A stretch of 64,000 bases of DNA from the NCBI GenBank assembly GCA_001770015.1, contig MEQB01000042.1, positions 1 to 64,000 of the forward strand. Direction: 5' to 3'. The notes beneath the pieces are model-generated. The model had not been told where the DNA came from. It was given only the letters and a program-made list of their open reading frames with translations, and did no database searches. Position numbers and translations under genes: made by a program. This DNA comes from Bdellovibrionales bacterium RIFOXYC1_FULL_37_79. GTDB taxonomy: Bacteria > Bdellovibrionota > Bacteriovoracia > Bacteriovoracales > Bacteriovoracaceae. Shown here piece after piece: positions 17,467 through 26,784 of the stretch (the stretch's first letter is position 1; each line of letters begins with the position of its first letter).

Positions 17467-17841
17467 TTATTGGTTGGTGCTAGTTGTATTTTCTAATTCA
17501 AAATAAGTTTCTTTTAAAGACCAGCCGATTTTTTTTACGATGACTGGATCTTCCAGTTTAAATGGAATTTGGTATTGTTTTTCAAATTCTTTTTTCATGT
17601 CATCAAGAAATAATGCTTCTTGGTTGACAGTAGGATAGACCAAATGAAACCAGCATGCACCTCCGAAAAAAATTGCGGAGATATAACATAGATTTGCATT
17701 TTTATTTTCATACGACTTTCGATAGGTGATATTTTTAATCTTATCTTCAGATTTAAGTTTGCCGTTTAGCTCAAGTGTTACATGTGAGCAAGAGAATAGA
17801 AAAACTGATAAGAGAAAAACGGATAATATTTTTTTTCCCAT
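17467..17841 (-). CDS. Small lipoprotein of unknown function
   Basis: A 124-residue protein with lipobox LFSC (Cys18). A hydrophobic segment with Cys and Gly (CYISAIFFGGACWFHLVYP) lies mid-chain, which may be a beta hairpin or a short membrane-dipping stretch. No family was recognised. It converges on the DUF4105 gene and has its own promoter region shared with nothing obvious. Confidence 0.65.
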   Translation of the reverse strand: MGKKILSVFLLSVFLFSCSHVTLELNGKLKSEDKIKNITYRKSYENKNANLCYISAIFFGGACWFHLVYPTVNQEALFLDDMKKEFEKQYQIPFKLEDPVIVKKIGWSLKETYFELENTTSTNQ

Positions 17842-17950
17842 ATAGATGCCTTAGTTGATAGCAAATTGTAATTATAAAATTATAACAGGAATATCCATTA
17901 ATGCCAATTTTAAACCAGATCATTTATAGCATTTTTTATCTTATACTCTG

Positions 17951-17977
17951 TTGATTGTTTTTTTATAGAACAATCAA
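17951..17977. terminator. Hairpin downstream of the ABC importer operon
   Basis: Nine-base stem TTGATTGTT/AACAATCAA with a 9-base loop just beyond the end of the ATPase gene. There is no T run after it on the minus strand, so terminator function is uncertain. Confidence 0.35.
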
Positions 17978-17999
17978 AGTAGGTGAAGTTCCGTATTGG

Positions 18000-18725
18000 T
18001 TAACGAATGAAATCCGCTACAAAAGCGTTGATCGGACGATTCCGAATATCATCCGGTGTTCCGGTTTGGACGATTTCTCCCTTATCCATAACTGCAATTT
18101 GATCACTAATGGCAAAAGCTTCCGCTTGATCATGTGTTACATAGACACAGGTGATTCCTACCTGGGTTTGAATATGTCTGATATCAGCTCGCATTTTCTC
18201 TCTAAGCTTGGCATCTAGATTAGAAAGAGGTTCATCCAAAAGCAGAACCTTGGGTTTCATTACCAGGCCGCGAGCGAGTGCTACCCGTTGTTGTTGTCCA
18301 CCACTTAAGGTATTGGGAAAACGTTTGTCCATTCCTGGTAATTCCACAATCTCTAAAATTTCAGTGACTCGTTCTTTAATTTCATTTTTGGGCATTTTTC
18401 TAATTTTGAGTGGATAAGCGATATTGTCGAAAATATTCATGTGTGGCCAGACGGCATAACTTTGGAAAACCATACCCGCACATCGGTACTCCGGGGCCAC
18501 AAATTTTTTATTGATTGGATCAGAAACAATTTCCTCGCCAATTTGAATGGTGCCTTGGTCGTTGCGTTCTAGACCTGCAATCATTCTAAGGCAAGTCGTT
18601 TTGCCACATCCAGAAGGGCCAAGCAAGGAAAAAAGTTTTCCATTTGAAATTTCAAATGAAACGTTATTGACCACACGGTTGGTTCCGTAATATTTTTCGA
18701 CTTTGGTAAAAGTGATTGCGCTCAT
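18000..18725 (-). CDS. ABC transporter ATP-binding protein (FbpC/PotA-like)
   Basis: A 241-residue ABC ATPase with Walker A GPSGCGKTT (about residues 36-44), the signature LSGGQQQR, Walker B VLLLDEP and the H-loop VTHDQ. It energises import through the two-domain permease encoded upstream with a 4-base overlap (ATGA). It stops shortly after the ATPase core, without the C-terminal TOBE domain usual in FbpC and PotA, so regulatory input is probably lacking. With the FbpA-like binding protein the likely cargo is ferric iron, or alternatively a phosphonate or other anion. Confidence 0.85.
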   Translation of the reverse strand: MSAITFTKVEKYYGTNRVVNNVSFEISNGKLFSLLGPSGCGKTTCLRMIAGLERNDQGTIQIGEEIVSDPINKKFVAPEYRCAGMVFQSYAVWPHMNIFDNIAYPLKIRKMPKNEIKERVTEILEIVELPGMDKRFPNTLSGGQQQRVALARGLVMKPKVLLLDEPLSNLDAKLREKMRADIRHIQTQVGITCVYVTHDQAEAFAISDQIAVMDKGEIVQTGTPDDIRNRPINAFVADFIR

Positions 18726-20359
18726 AAGCCGTACTTTCCTTTGGAAATAAGTTTGACGGTATAGTTGATAATAGCAATAACTAAAACAATAAACAAGGCC
18801 AAGACAGCTGCACCGCCGCCGCTTATATCCGAATATTCTTGGAGTTGAAAAAGAAGTGTGCCGAGAGTTTCAAGTCCTGGTCCGGTAAGAAGTATCGTCA
18901 TGGTCAGTTCACTAAACGTCGGCATAAAAACCAGAAAAAAAGAAGCAACCAATGATGGGGTTAAGATGGGAATCCAGATGGTTTTAATACTGGTCCACCA
19001 ATCAGCTCCAGAGATGCGGGCAGCTTCATGCAAGCAATCATGAATCTGTTGCAGGCCATCGCCAGTTGTTCTCACTGCAAAGTTTAGATACTTGGCAATG
19101 TAGGCCAGCCCGATCAGGGTTAAGGTATTATATAGGGAAATAGGAATACCCATGATGTTGCTACTGAAGGTAATGATTAAGGCCAGTGCTATCACCGTAC
19201 CCGGTGTTGCGTAGGGAAATGCAACAATAATTGAGATGAGGGATCTTCCCTTGATTTTGGTTTTTTGTTCCAAATATGAGAGGAATAATCCAAGAATTGT
19301 GGCAACGCTGGCAGCAACAAATCCTAGTTTCAAGGAATTCAAAAGGGCGCGGGGGGTTTCCTCCACTTCTGAAAAGATTCTGATAAAATTATCAATAGTA
19401 AAATTGCTGAGGGAAATGTCACCTTGAAGTTTACTAAAAGCGCTGATAGCGATCGCCAGAAGAGGAAGAAAGAGTAAAAAAAAGAGCATCATGCAGATGA
19501 TAATAAATAATGGCCACTTGTAATTTCCCAGAGAAATGAGACTAGGCCTGGCGGTTTTTCCGCTGATAACTTGAAATTTTTTTTTAAGCAGTACTGCATT
19601 TATAACCAGTACAATTATCGCAATTCCAAGCAGGAGCAGACTTAAGGTGGCTCCTGAATAGATGCCATTCATGGTTCCCATTTTCTGAAGAGTGAAAATT
19701 TTAGTGGTTATCATGTAGATGCGGGCAGGATTTCCAATCAACGCAGGAATGCCAAAACTAGCTGCCGATGCCAGGATCACCAGAAGGATACCACTTAAAA
19801 ATGAAGGAAATACCAAAGGTAGTGAGATATGGAAAAAAACTTTTAAAGGGCCTGCTCCGGATAAGCGTGCAGCTTCTTCCAAAGAGGAGTCCATGCGATC
19901 TAGTGCTGATAATAATGAAAGTAAGATATAGGTATAAAAAAAACCACTCATCGCCCAGATTAACCCAGTATATGAATAAATATTAAGCACAGAATATCCC
20001 AAAAGCTTGTTAATAATTCCAGTTTGAGGATTGGCCAGATAGATCCAGGCGATTGCGCCAATGAAAGGCGGAATCGCATACGGGAGACAAAATAGTGATC
20101 GTAAGATTTTTTTCCCGGGTAGGTCGGTTCTGGTCAAAGGCCAACTTAAAAGTAGTGCAATAATCGTGCTTAAAAAGGCTGTTCCCAAACTTATGATTAA
20201 GGTATTTAAGACGGCCGTCAGGGTTGAAGAATTGGTGAAAAGATCCATGAGAGATATATTTTCACTTCCAAAAATAATTTTTCCAATCAAGGTACCGAAA
20301 GGATACAAACATAAAACAAAAAGGAATAAAAGGGAGATTCCAAGAATTAATATTTGCAT
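18722..20359 (-). CDS. ABC transporter permease with two fused membrane domains (FbpB-like)
   Basis: A 545-residue integral membrane protein with about twelve predicted spans. Two EAA-type loops, EEAARLSGAGPLKVFFHI (first half) and HEAARISGADWWTSIKTI (second half), contact the ATPase, so both halves of the channel are one polypeptide as in FbpB/AfuB. It overlaps the binding-protein gene by one base (TAATG) and the ATPase gene by four, a tightly coupled operon in the order binding protein, permease, ATPase. Confidence 0.85.
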   Translation of the reverse strand: MQILILGISLLFLFVLCLYPFGTLIGKIIFGSENISLMDLFTNSSTLTAVLNTLIISLGTAFLSTIIALLLSWPLTRTDLPGKKILRSLFCLPYAIPPFIGAIAWIYLANPQTGIINKLLGYSVLNIYSYTGLIWAMSGFFYTYILLSLLSALDRMDSSLEEAARLSGAGPLKVFFHISLPLVFPSFLSGILLVILASAASFGIPALIGNPARIYMITTKIFTLQKMGTMNGIYSGATLSLLLLGIAIIVLVINAVLLKKKFQVISGKTARPSLISLGNYKWPLFIIICMMLFFLLFLPLLAIAISAFSKLQGDISLSNFTIDNFIRIFSEVEETPRALLNSLKLGFVAASVATILGLFLSYLEQKTKIKGRSLISIIVAFPYATPGTVIALALIITFSSNIMGIPISLYNTLTLIGLAYIAKYLNFAVRTTGDGLQQIHDCLHEAARISGADWWTSIKTIWIPILTPSLVASFFLVFMPTFSELTMTILLTGPGLETLGTLLFQLQEYSDISGGGAAVLALFIVLVIAIINYTVKLISKGKYGL

Positions 20360-21351
20360 TATTCAAACATAATTTTGGTGAATTGCTCTTTTAGGTTATT
20401 TCGATCAAGCATGGTTTTTTTAAGAAATTCGCCGCTCCAGTTAAAGGAGGAATGTCTTAATTCTTCAAGGGGGGGAGCACCTTCTGGGGCCTGATATCCT
20501 GGCAGGGGTGAATACATATAGGATCGAATGGCCGCATCTTGACCTTTTTTAGTATACATCCAGTCAACAAAGCGTTCTTTTAATTCCGCTGAACCTTCTT
20601 TTTTGACGATGGCCATGATGTTGGCGTTAAAGATAACACCGTCGGAGGGATATACGGTAACCAGTCGCTTATCCTGTTTGACCAAACGGAGAATATTTTC
20701 CAGAAGAACTTGCCCGACTGCCCTTTCTCCATTTTGAATTCGGCGGATAACACCACTATTTCCCCCCTCGGAAATGGTGTTATTTTTTCGAAGTGCTTTA
20801 ATATAATCCCATCCGTATTTTTCAACTAGAAATGCCATGGTGGTAAAACTGGTTCCTGATGCCAGAGGACTTCCAGTGGTATATTGGTTCATCCATTTGG
20901 GCTCGCTCATTTCGGAAAAAGATTTGGGGGAATCCCTGTTATCTTTAATTATCTCGTTGTTGTAGCAAAGCACCATGATAGGTAGGGCATAGGCAGTATA
21001 AAAACCTTGAGGATTTTTTAAATCGATTGGAACATTGATAGAGTTTGCAGATTGGTAAATATGAAGTTTTCCGCTGGCAGCTAAATCTTCGTACCAAAAT
21101 CTGTCGGAGGAGATAAGGATATCAGCTTTTATGGAGCCAGACATGATTTCAGCATTAACCTTAGAAGCAATTTCTTCTGAACCCGCTTGATACCAATTAA
21201 ATTTGACTCCGGGAAAATCTTTTTCTAATTCGCGAGTTAAATCAGCGACCGTGTCTTTGTACATGGATGTGTAGATCCAAAGTTCTTGTTCATTTTTTTT
21301 TGAGGCGACACAGCCGCCTAGTAATAAAAGTACTAGCCATAATTTCATCAT
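20359..21351 (-). CDS. ABC transporter substrate-binding lipoprotein (FbpA-like)
   Basis: A 330-residue lipoprotein (lipobox LLGGC, Cys14) of the family 1 extracellular solute-binding type. LWIYTSMYKDTVADLTRE at the start and WYQAGSEEIASKV resemble iron-binding FbpA/AfuA proteins. The lipid anchor would hold it at the membrane to deliver its ligand to the permease. AAGGAG precedes the ATG. No Fur-box-like sequence is evident upstream, so an iron role is an inference from homology of the three-gene set. Confidence 0.8.
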   Translation of the reverse strand: MMKLWLVLLLLGGCVASKKNEQELWIYTSMYKDTVADLTRELEKDFPGVKFNWYQAGSEEIASKVNAEIMSGSIKADILISSDRFWYEDLAASGKLHIYQSANSINVPIDLKNPQGFYTAYALPIMVLCYNNEIIKDNRDSPKSFSEMSEPKWMNQYTTGSPLASGTSFTTMAFLVEKYGWDYIKALRKNNTISEGGNSGVIRRIQNGERAVGQVLLENILRLVKQDKRLVTVYPSDGVIFNANIMAIVKKEGSAELKERFVDWMYTKKGQDAAIRSYMYSPLPGYQAPEGAPPLEELRHSSFNWSGEFLKKTMLDRNNLKEQFTKIMFE

Positions 21352-21691
21352 TGTAACTCCTTGGACTACGGTATCAAATATACCAGTATGAGTATTTTAT
21401 GTCGAATTGAGAACTACCAATCGGTTTTTGAGTATTTCACTAACGGTGTTATTTTCAATCATCGGGAGTTATCTAAACGTAATGTTTTGGATTTAATATT
21501 TTACAATAATATCAATGGATTATCATGACAACCAGTTAGTTTATCAGATAAAATTGAAAAAAATACAGCGATGCATTAATTATATATTACAGCCAACAAC
21601 CCTATGGTACTATGCTAGAAATCATCAAAGCTTGGTTTTTATAAGTGTCTCAAAAAAAACTAAAGCTTTAAATAATGAGGAGTCCGGGTTT
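21352..21691. other. Intergenic region between the ABC operon and a small exported protein
   Basis: About 340 bases with no convincing gene on either strand. It must hold promoters for both divergent neighbours. No recognisable operator was found. Confidence 0.3.
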
Positions 21692-22111
21692 ATGAAAAAA
21701 TTATTTTTAATATGTATTTTTTCCATTGGTAGTTTGGTTACGGCTGCCTCGGATTCTTATCAGGCTAGAGATGGAAAATTTATTTTAGTGCAAATACAGG
21801 TAAATGGGCATGTTTTAACTGTGAATGACCCTGAGCTTGAGAATATGGAGATTAAAGTGAATGGAAGCTTATACTCTCCCAAAACATACATAGAGGAAAA
21901 CGGTGAACGAATTGCGACCGGGGTAATAGAAAAAGGGATAAGCATCTACGAGTACGAGGTAACTTATAGTGGTAAGAGTATCACTAAGGTGTTTGAATTT
22001 AATACATTTATGCTAAAAAAGGACTATCCTGGAAACGATATTGAATTTCATAGTGAGTATCCCTATTCCCGCAATAATGTGATTAGAATAATTTTTGACT
22101 TTAATAAATAG
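21692..22111 (+). CDS. Small exported protein of unknown function
   Basis: A 139-residue protein from ATG 21692, which is preceded by GAGGAG and begins a clean signal peptide (MKKLFLICIFSIGSLVTAA). The frame is open upstream to 21515 but those 59 residues look non-coding. The mature chain is beta-rich (FILVQIQVNGHVLTV, IYEYEVTYSGKSI) and could be a small sandwich domain. No family was recognised. It is followed by unrelated genes after a 100-base gap. Confidence 0.6.
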   Translation: MKKLFLICIFSIGSLVTAASDSYQARDGKFILVQIQVNGHVLTVNDPELENMEIKVNGSLYSPKTYIEENGERIATGVIEKGISIYEYEVTYSGKSITKVFEFNTFMLKKDYPGNDIEFHSEYPYSRNNVIRIIFDFNK

Positions 22112-22215
22112 ATTAAACAGTCAAACTTCAAATAAATCTAATGAAGGGAGGCGCAGGTTCTTTCCTTTTAAATTATTGTATTCAAATTCATCAAGCTATG
22201 ACAAAACAATGACGA

Positions 22216-22503
22216 ATGAAAACATCCTCTGCTATAAAAATCACTTGCGCCACTTGTCGGGCACTTTGTTGCCGGCTGGAAGTGCGGCTCATTGATGATT
22301 CTGATGATCAGGTTCCGCAAAGATACACCCAAAAAATGGATAACCTCTACACAGTCATGAAACAAGGGAAGGATGGTTGGTGTGTGGCAGTGGATCGCTC
22401 GACCATGCTTTGTTCAATCTATGAAAAAAGACCCTATCTTTGTCGAGAATATCAGTGTGGGGCCGATGATTGTCTGGTGGAAAGAGGCAAGCTTAATTTG
22501 TAG
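22216..22503 (+). CDS. YkgJ-family cysteine-cluster protein
   Basis: A 95-residue protein with the metal-chelating cysteine cluster of the YkgJ/UPF0153 family: CATCRALCC at residues 11-19, then Cys56, CSIYEKRPYLCREYQCG and a final Cys. Members are predicted to bind zinc or iron; no enzymatic role is established. Cytoplasmic. The next gene begins around its stop codon, so they may be co-transcribed. Confidence 0.75.
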   Translation: MKTSSAIKITCATCRALCCRLEVRLIDDSDDQVPQRYTQKMDNLYTVMKQGKDGWCVAVDRSTMLCSIYEKRPYLCREYQCGADDCLVERGKLNL

Positions 22504-22532
22504 TGATGCTTTTGGATTTTGATGGAGAATCC

Positions 22533-23306
22533 TTGAAAATTTTAATCTTGATTTTATCTTTTTTATTTTCAACCGGTGTATTGATGGCGGGGCCCAAAAC
22601 GGTGACCCTGGCAACGCTTGAATGGCCGCCCTATATTGGAACATCCCTGCCGCATGATGGATATGTTGCAGAAATAGTAGTGGAAGCATTTAAACGGAGT
22701 GGTTATCAAACTGATATACAATTTTTTCCCTGGGCAAGGGCAGTTCATACGATAGAAGTGGGAAGTCGAGATGGACTTTTTCCGGAATACTTTAGCAAGG
22801 ATCGGGCGAAACAATGTGTGTTTTCCAATCCTTTTCTGGGAGGTCCGGTTGGATTTTATAAAAGAAAGGACACTCGCATTTCATTTAATGGTAATCCGCA
22901 AAAGGAGCTTGAAAAGGTGTTAAAGGGGCTTAGGCAATATAAATTTGGAGTGGTGAGAGGATATATTAATATTGCAGATTTTGATGCTGCCACTTATCTA
23001 ACCAAGATTGAAGCAGATAGCGATGAATCAAATCTAAAAAAATTACATGTAAAAAGAACTGATTTAATTTTTATTGATAAGTTTGTGGCCAGTTATATTA
23101 TTAAAACCAAACATTTTGAAATGTTGGCCGATTTGGAATTCATGGAGCCACCGCTCGAACAAAAACTTTTGTATATTTGCTTTTCTAAACAGAGTGCTGG
23201 TTATCAAGAAAAGTTAAAAGCCTTTAATAGAGGGCTTAGGTCGATTAAGTCCGATGGTACAATTAAAAAAATAATTGCCAGGCATAAATCTGCCTGGATG
23301 AATTAA
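22533..23306 (+). CDS. Periplasmic substrate-binding protein (SBP_bac_3-like)
   Basis: About 257 residues from TTG 22533, chosen because GGAGA lies 5 bases upstream and the product begins with a standard signal peptide (KILILILSFLFSTGVLMAG). An earlier GTG/ATG at 22503/22506 would add ten residues of poor signal sequence. The mature part has the family 3 solute-binding layout: ATLEWPPYIG, YVAEIVVEAFKRSGY, FFPWARAVHTIEVG, DGLFPEYFSKDRA. Such stand-alone proteins occur in predatory and aquatic bacteria and may bind amino acids or act as sensors. No transporter partner is encoded here. Confidence 0.75.
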   Translation: MKILILILSFLFSTGVLMAGPKTVTLATLEWPPYIGTSLPHDGYVAEIVVEAFKRSGYQTDIQFFPWARAVHTIEVGSRDGLFPEYFSKDRAKQCVFSNPFLGGPVGFYKRKDTRISFNGNPQKELEKVLKGLRQYKFGVVRGYINIADFDAATYLTKIEADSDESNLKKLHVKRTDLIFIDKFVASYIIKTKHFEMLADLEFMEPPLEQKLLYICFSKQSAGYQEKLKAFNRGLRSIKSDGTIKKIIARHKSAWMN

Positions 23307-23332
23307 AATATAGAAACCAAGCCGAGGAGAAC

Positions 23333-23671
23333 ATGAAAATATTTAAAAACAATCCCAAAGAATTTCAACAGATAGAAAATATTCCGGATGGAATTGTGGC
23401 CTATCTTATCAATGATCCGGATGAAAAATTACCTTTGGCCTCCATTTATGCCAAAATGGAAAAAGGCACAGTTATTTCAAGTCCTCTGGTTAGTAGTTTT
23501 GAAATCATTATTGTCAAAACCGGGCAATTGGAAGTGACATCCTCTGAGGGAGTAAAAATTTTGGAAGCTGGAAGCATTGCTTATTTCCCATCAACGGGAA
23601 AAGATGATGATAAAGTAATCTATAAGGCGCTTAAAGATTCAGAGACCATAAGTTTTGAAGCAGAAATTTAG
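23333..23671 (+). CDS. Small cupin-like protein
   Basis: A 112-residue protein with the alternating beta-strand pattern of a single cupin domain (GTVISSPLVSSFEIIIVKTGQLEVTS, then GVKILEAGSIAYFPSTG). Metal-ligand histidines typical of cupins are absent, so it may not be an enzyme. GAGGAG precedes the ATG. Its stop overlaps the end of the convergent RND gene by 4 bases. Not assigned to a named family. Confidence 0.5.
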   Translation: MKIFKNNPKEFQQIENIPDGIVAYLINDPDEKLPLASIYAKMEKGTVISSPLVSSFEIIIVKTGQLEVTSSEGVKILEAGSIAYFPSTGKDDDKVIYKALKDSETISFEAEI

Positions 23672-26600
23672 CTTTCTTTAATGGTAAAGCTATATAAAAC
23701 CGGAACCAAAATTAAGGTGACAATTGTTGCGAGCGCTAGTCCCCAGCTCATGGCAAGTACCATGGGTACCAGGAAAGGTTCATACCCCCCCCATCCATAG
23801 GCGGTAGGTAATAGTCCCAACACAGTTGTAATCGTAGTAAGCAAAACTGGTCTAAGCCTGGTGGTGGCGCCCTTTAATAGTAACGTTGAATTCATGTTTT
23901 TATTCTCAATTTTTAATGCGTTAAAATGGGTAACCATGACCAGGGAGTCGTTGACCACCACCCCAACCATACCGAGTGTTCCAATTAATCCGATAAAACT
24001 CATTGGAAGACCGTGAATTAAAAATGCTAGAAGTACACCAACCAATCCAAAAGGGATAGCAATCATAATTAAAAGAGGTTGGAGGAATGAATCTAATAAA
24101 AGTATTAAGATGAAATAGATCATTAGTATTGCCATAACAAAGGCCATTAAAAAATTATCAAAACTTTCCATGGTTTCTTTTTCTTCTCCGCCAAAAACCA
24201 TCGTGACTCCCGGGGTTTCAGAAATTTGTTGTTCAAATTTTTCTTTAATCATTTTATTGATGGTTTGGGATGTGATTATTTTTGCATCAACTTCAGCGGC
24301 AATATTGATGGATTTTTTCCCATTGTAATGTCTAATGGTCTGGTTGGTTCTGCTTTCTTCAAAATCTACAAAGGTTCCCACTTTGATAAGCTGATTTTGG
24401 TTATTTAAGATTTGCAGTTCTTTTAAATAATCAGGATTGCCTCTTTGGTTTTCCAAGAGATTGACTCGAAAATCTATTTCTTCACCATCTTTTCTTATGG
24501 TAGTAGCGACTTTTCCATCGTAGGCAACCCGAATAGTCTCCGCCAGTTTTAAAGCGGTTACGCCCACTTTGGCCATAAGATAATGGTCGAGTTTTAATCT
24601 AATTTCTTTTTTACCGAGCATGTCGCTGGAATCAATATCGTACACACCTTTTTGATTGGTTAAAAAAGTTATTATTTTTTCTTCAAAAATTTTACTTAAC
24701 TTATTGTCGTCGGAGACCAGTCGAATATTGATAGGTTTGCCAACCGGAGGTCCGTCTTTAACTGCTCTTACCACAATTTTATCAAAACCCTTTATGGGTT
24801 TAAGCTTATTGGTCAAATCTTTGATGATAACTTCACTTCTGGTATTTCGCTGCCCTGCCGGTTTTAAGTAAATAGTTGATACGGCCCAGTTTTCATGCAT
24901 AGCGGGACTACTGGCGGCTTCATCGGTGCGATGATCTCCCACAATCGTTTTAAAGCTGATCATTAATTCGTTTGGAATTTGTGAAATAATTTTTTCAATT
25001 TGACTGACTTTATTTGATGTTTCAATTAACGAATGTCCTTGAGGGGTTTCCATAATAACATAAAATAAATCAAAATCATTGGTCGGAAACAATTCGAACT
25101 TGCCAAAGATTCCAAAGACGATACTTGATAATAGGAATATGGCTAAAAATCCCGCGAGCGTAGCTTTTCTAAACTTTAGAAAAATTTTTAATATAACTTC
25201 ATATCTGTTTTTTAGTTTATTGAGCAATTTCTCATTAGTGTTACTTCCGGTTTTTTTATGCATGCTTAAGTGGACGGGTAAGTAGGTTATAGATTCAAGG
25301 AGACTGGCCAGTAAAGTAAGGATTACAACTGTAGGGATAGCATAAATGAATTTTCCAATAATTCCTTTCATGAAATATATAGGGATAAAGCACAAAATAG
25401 TGGTTAAGACGGTTGCTAGAACTGGCAAAAAAACTTCCTTGGAACCAGTTAAAGTTGCGAGATATGTATCCATACCTTCTTCTTTGTGCCGATTGATGTT
25501 TTCTGCGATCACAATAGCATCATCTACAAGCATACCAAGCACCATAATGATGGTAATGAGAGTTATTTGATTAGTGGTGATGTCGAAGAGGGGGAACAAC
25601 ATGTAGGCAGCTAGAATTGATATGGGGATACCAAAAGCTACCCATAAAGCAGTATATAAATTTAAAAAGATGAATAAGGCTAAAAGGACTAGCACAAATC
25701 CCATTAGCGCATTGCTGGTTACAATATTTAAGAGACTTTTGGTGTAATGAGAGAAGTCCACTACTTTAACAATATCTATGCCTTGAGATTTATAAGTTTT
25801 TTGGTACTTTTCGATGACGGTATCTATTTTTTTACTTAAATCGATAATATCGGTTGTTCCTCGGCGTTTTATGAGGAGGTTGATACTGGGTTTTCCGTTA
25901 GTTCGAATTTTGATATATTCCTTCTCATATCCTTCTTCTACGGTGGCGATATCACTTACCTTGATATGCTTTCCGGAAAAATTACTTCTAACGATTACAT
26001 CTGAAACGGATAAGGGGGGATCAAATTCAGAAAAAGTAACAATCTTTTTTTCATCTACAAAAGATTCCAGGGTACCTCCGGACAATTTTACGTTACGTGA
26101 GCCGATCGCATTGAGTATTTCACCAAAAGAAATATATTTCTCGGTCATTTTTTCGTTGTCACATAGAATTTTTATTTCTTTTTTTCGATAGCCAATTTTT
26201 TGAACTACACCAACATTTCCCAGCGCTTTGATATCAGATTCCATGTCCTTAGCAATTTTTCGAAGCATTCCTTCATCAGCATTTAAACCAATGATAGCTA
26301 TTTCCAAAACAGGAAAGTCGGTGGATTTCATATCTTCGATCGTTGGACGGTGATCTACTTCCTTGGGTAAATTTGAAACGCGGTCAATCGCCGCTTTGAT
26401 ATCACTTTTAATTTGATCAGCATCGCTAGCATCGGGATCAAGCTGGATAAATATGGCAGACATACTTTCAATAGAAAACGAAGTTAACTCTTCAATACCA
26501 TCTACTCTTTCTAGTTCATCTTCCAGAAGATCGGTGACATTAATCTCGACATCTTCAGGTGAGGCGCCTGGATAAAAAGTTTTGACACTAAGTATATTAA

Positions 26601-26724
26601 AATTAACGTTAGGAGAATCTTGTCGCGGTAAACTAACGATCGAATAAGCTCCAGCCAAAATAATTAATATCATGGATAGATGAGTTAACTTTTTATGTTT
26701 TAGAAAAAATTCTGTAATTTTCAT
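23668..26724 (-). CDS. RND-family efflux transporter, inner-membrane pump
   Basis: A 1018-residue AcrB/HAE1-type pump with twelve spans: a first helix (HLSMILIILAGAYSI), two large periplasmic loops, and membrane motifs including GMLVDDAIVIAEN (proton-relay Asp pair) and GVVVNDSLVMVTHFN. Starting SLPRQDSPNVNF is typical of the heavy-metal-unlike, HAE1/uncharacterised branch. It exports hydrophobic compounds driven by the proton gradient. No membrane-fusion protein or TolC-like gene lies next to it, so partners must be elsewhere. AGGA precedes the ATG. Confidence 0.9.
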   Translation of the reverse strand: MKITEFFLKHKKLTHLSMILIILAGAYSIVSLPRQDSPNVNFNILSVKTFYPGASPEDVEINVTDLLEDELERVDGIEELTSFSIESMSAIFIQLDPDASDADQIKSDIKAAIDRVSNLPKEVDHRPTIEDMKSTDFPVLEIAIIGLNADEGMLRKIAKDMESDIKALGNVGVVQKIGYRKKEIKILCDNEKMTEKYISFGEILNAIGSRNVKLSGGTLESFVDEKKIVTFSEFDPPLSVSDVIVRSNFSGKHIKVSDIATVEEGYEKEYIKIRTNGKPSINLLIKRRGTTDIIDLSKKIDTVIEKYQKTYKSQGIDIVKVVDFSHYTKSLLNIVTSNALMGFVLVLLALFIFLNLYTALWVAFGIPISILAAYMLFPLFDITTNQITLITIIMVLGMLVDDAIVIAENINRHKEEGMDTYLATLTGSKEVFLPVLATVLTTILCFIPIYFMKGIIGKFIYAIPTVVILTLLASLLESITYLPVHLSMHKKTGSNTNEKLLNKLKNRYEVILKIFLKFRKATLAGFLAIFLLSSIVFGIFGKFELFPTNDFDLFYVIMETPQGHSLIETSNKVSQIEKIISQIPNELMISFKTIVGDHRTDEAASSPAMHENWAVSTIYLKPAGQRNTRSEVIIKDLTNKLKPIKGFDKIVVRAVKDGPPVGKPINIRLVSDDNKLSKIFEEKIITFLTNQKGVYDIDSSDMLGKKEIRLKLDHYLMAKVGVTALKLAETIRVAYDGKVATTIRKDGEEIDFRVNLLENQRGNPDYLKELQILNNQNQLIKVGTFVDFEESRTNQTIRHYNGKKSINIAAEVDAKIITSQTINKMIKEKFEQQISETPGVTMVFGGEEKETMESFDNFLMAFVMAILMIYFILILLLDSFLQPLLIMIAIPFGLVGVLLAFLIHGLPMSFIGLIGTLGMVGVVVNDSLVMVTHFNALKIENKNMNSTLLLKGATTRLRPVLLTTITTVLGLLPTAYGWGGYEPFLVPMVLAMSWGLALATIVTLILVPVLYSFTIKES

Positions 26725-26784
26725 ATTATTCCTCGACCAGGATATAACTTAGCATACATGTGATGAGTAGAAAAATAGCAATAT

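Noticed and set aside
21352-21450. Fur box upstream of the FbpABC-like operon
   Set aside because: No GATAAT-type repeats were found.
21515-21691. N-terminal 59-residue extension of the small exported protein
   Set aside because: No ribosome-binding site at 21515; the start at 21692 has GAGGAG and gives a clean signal peptide.
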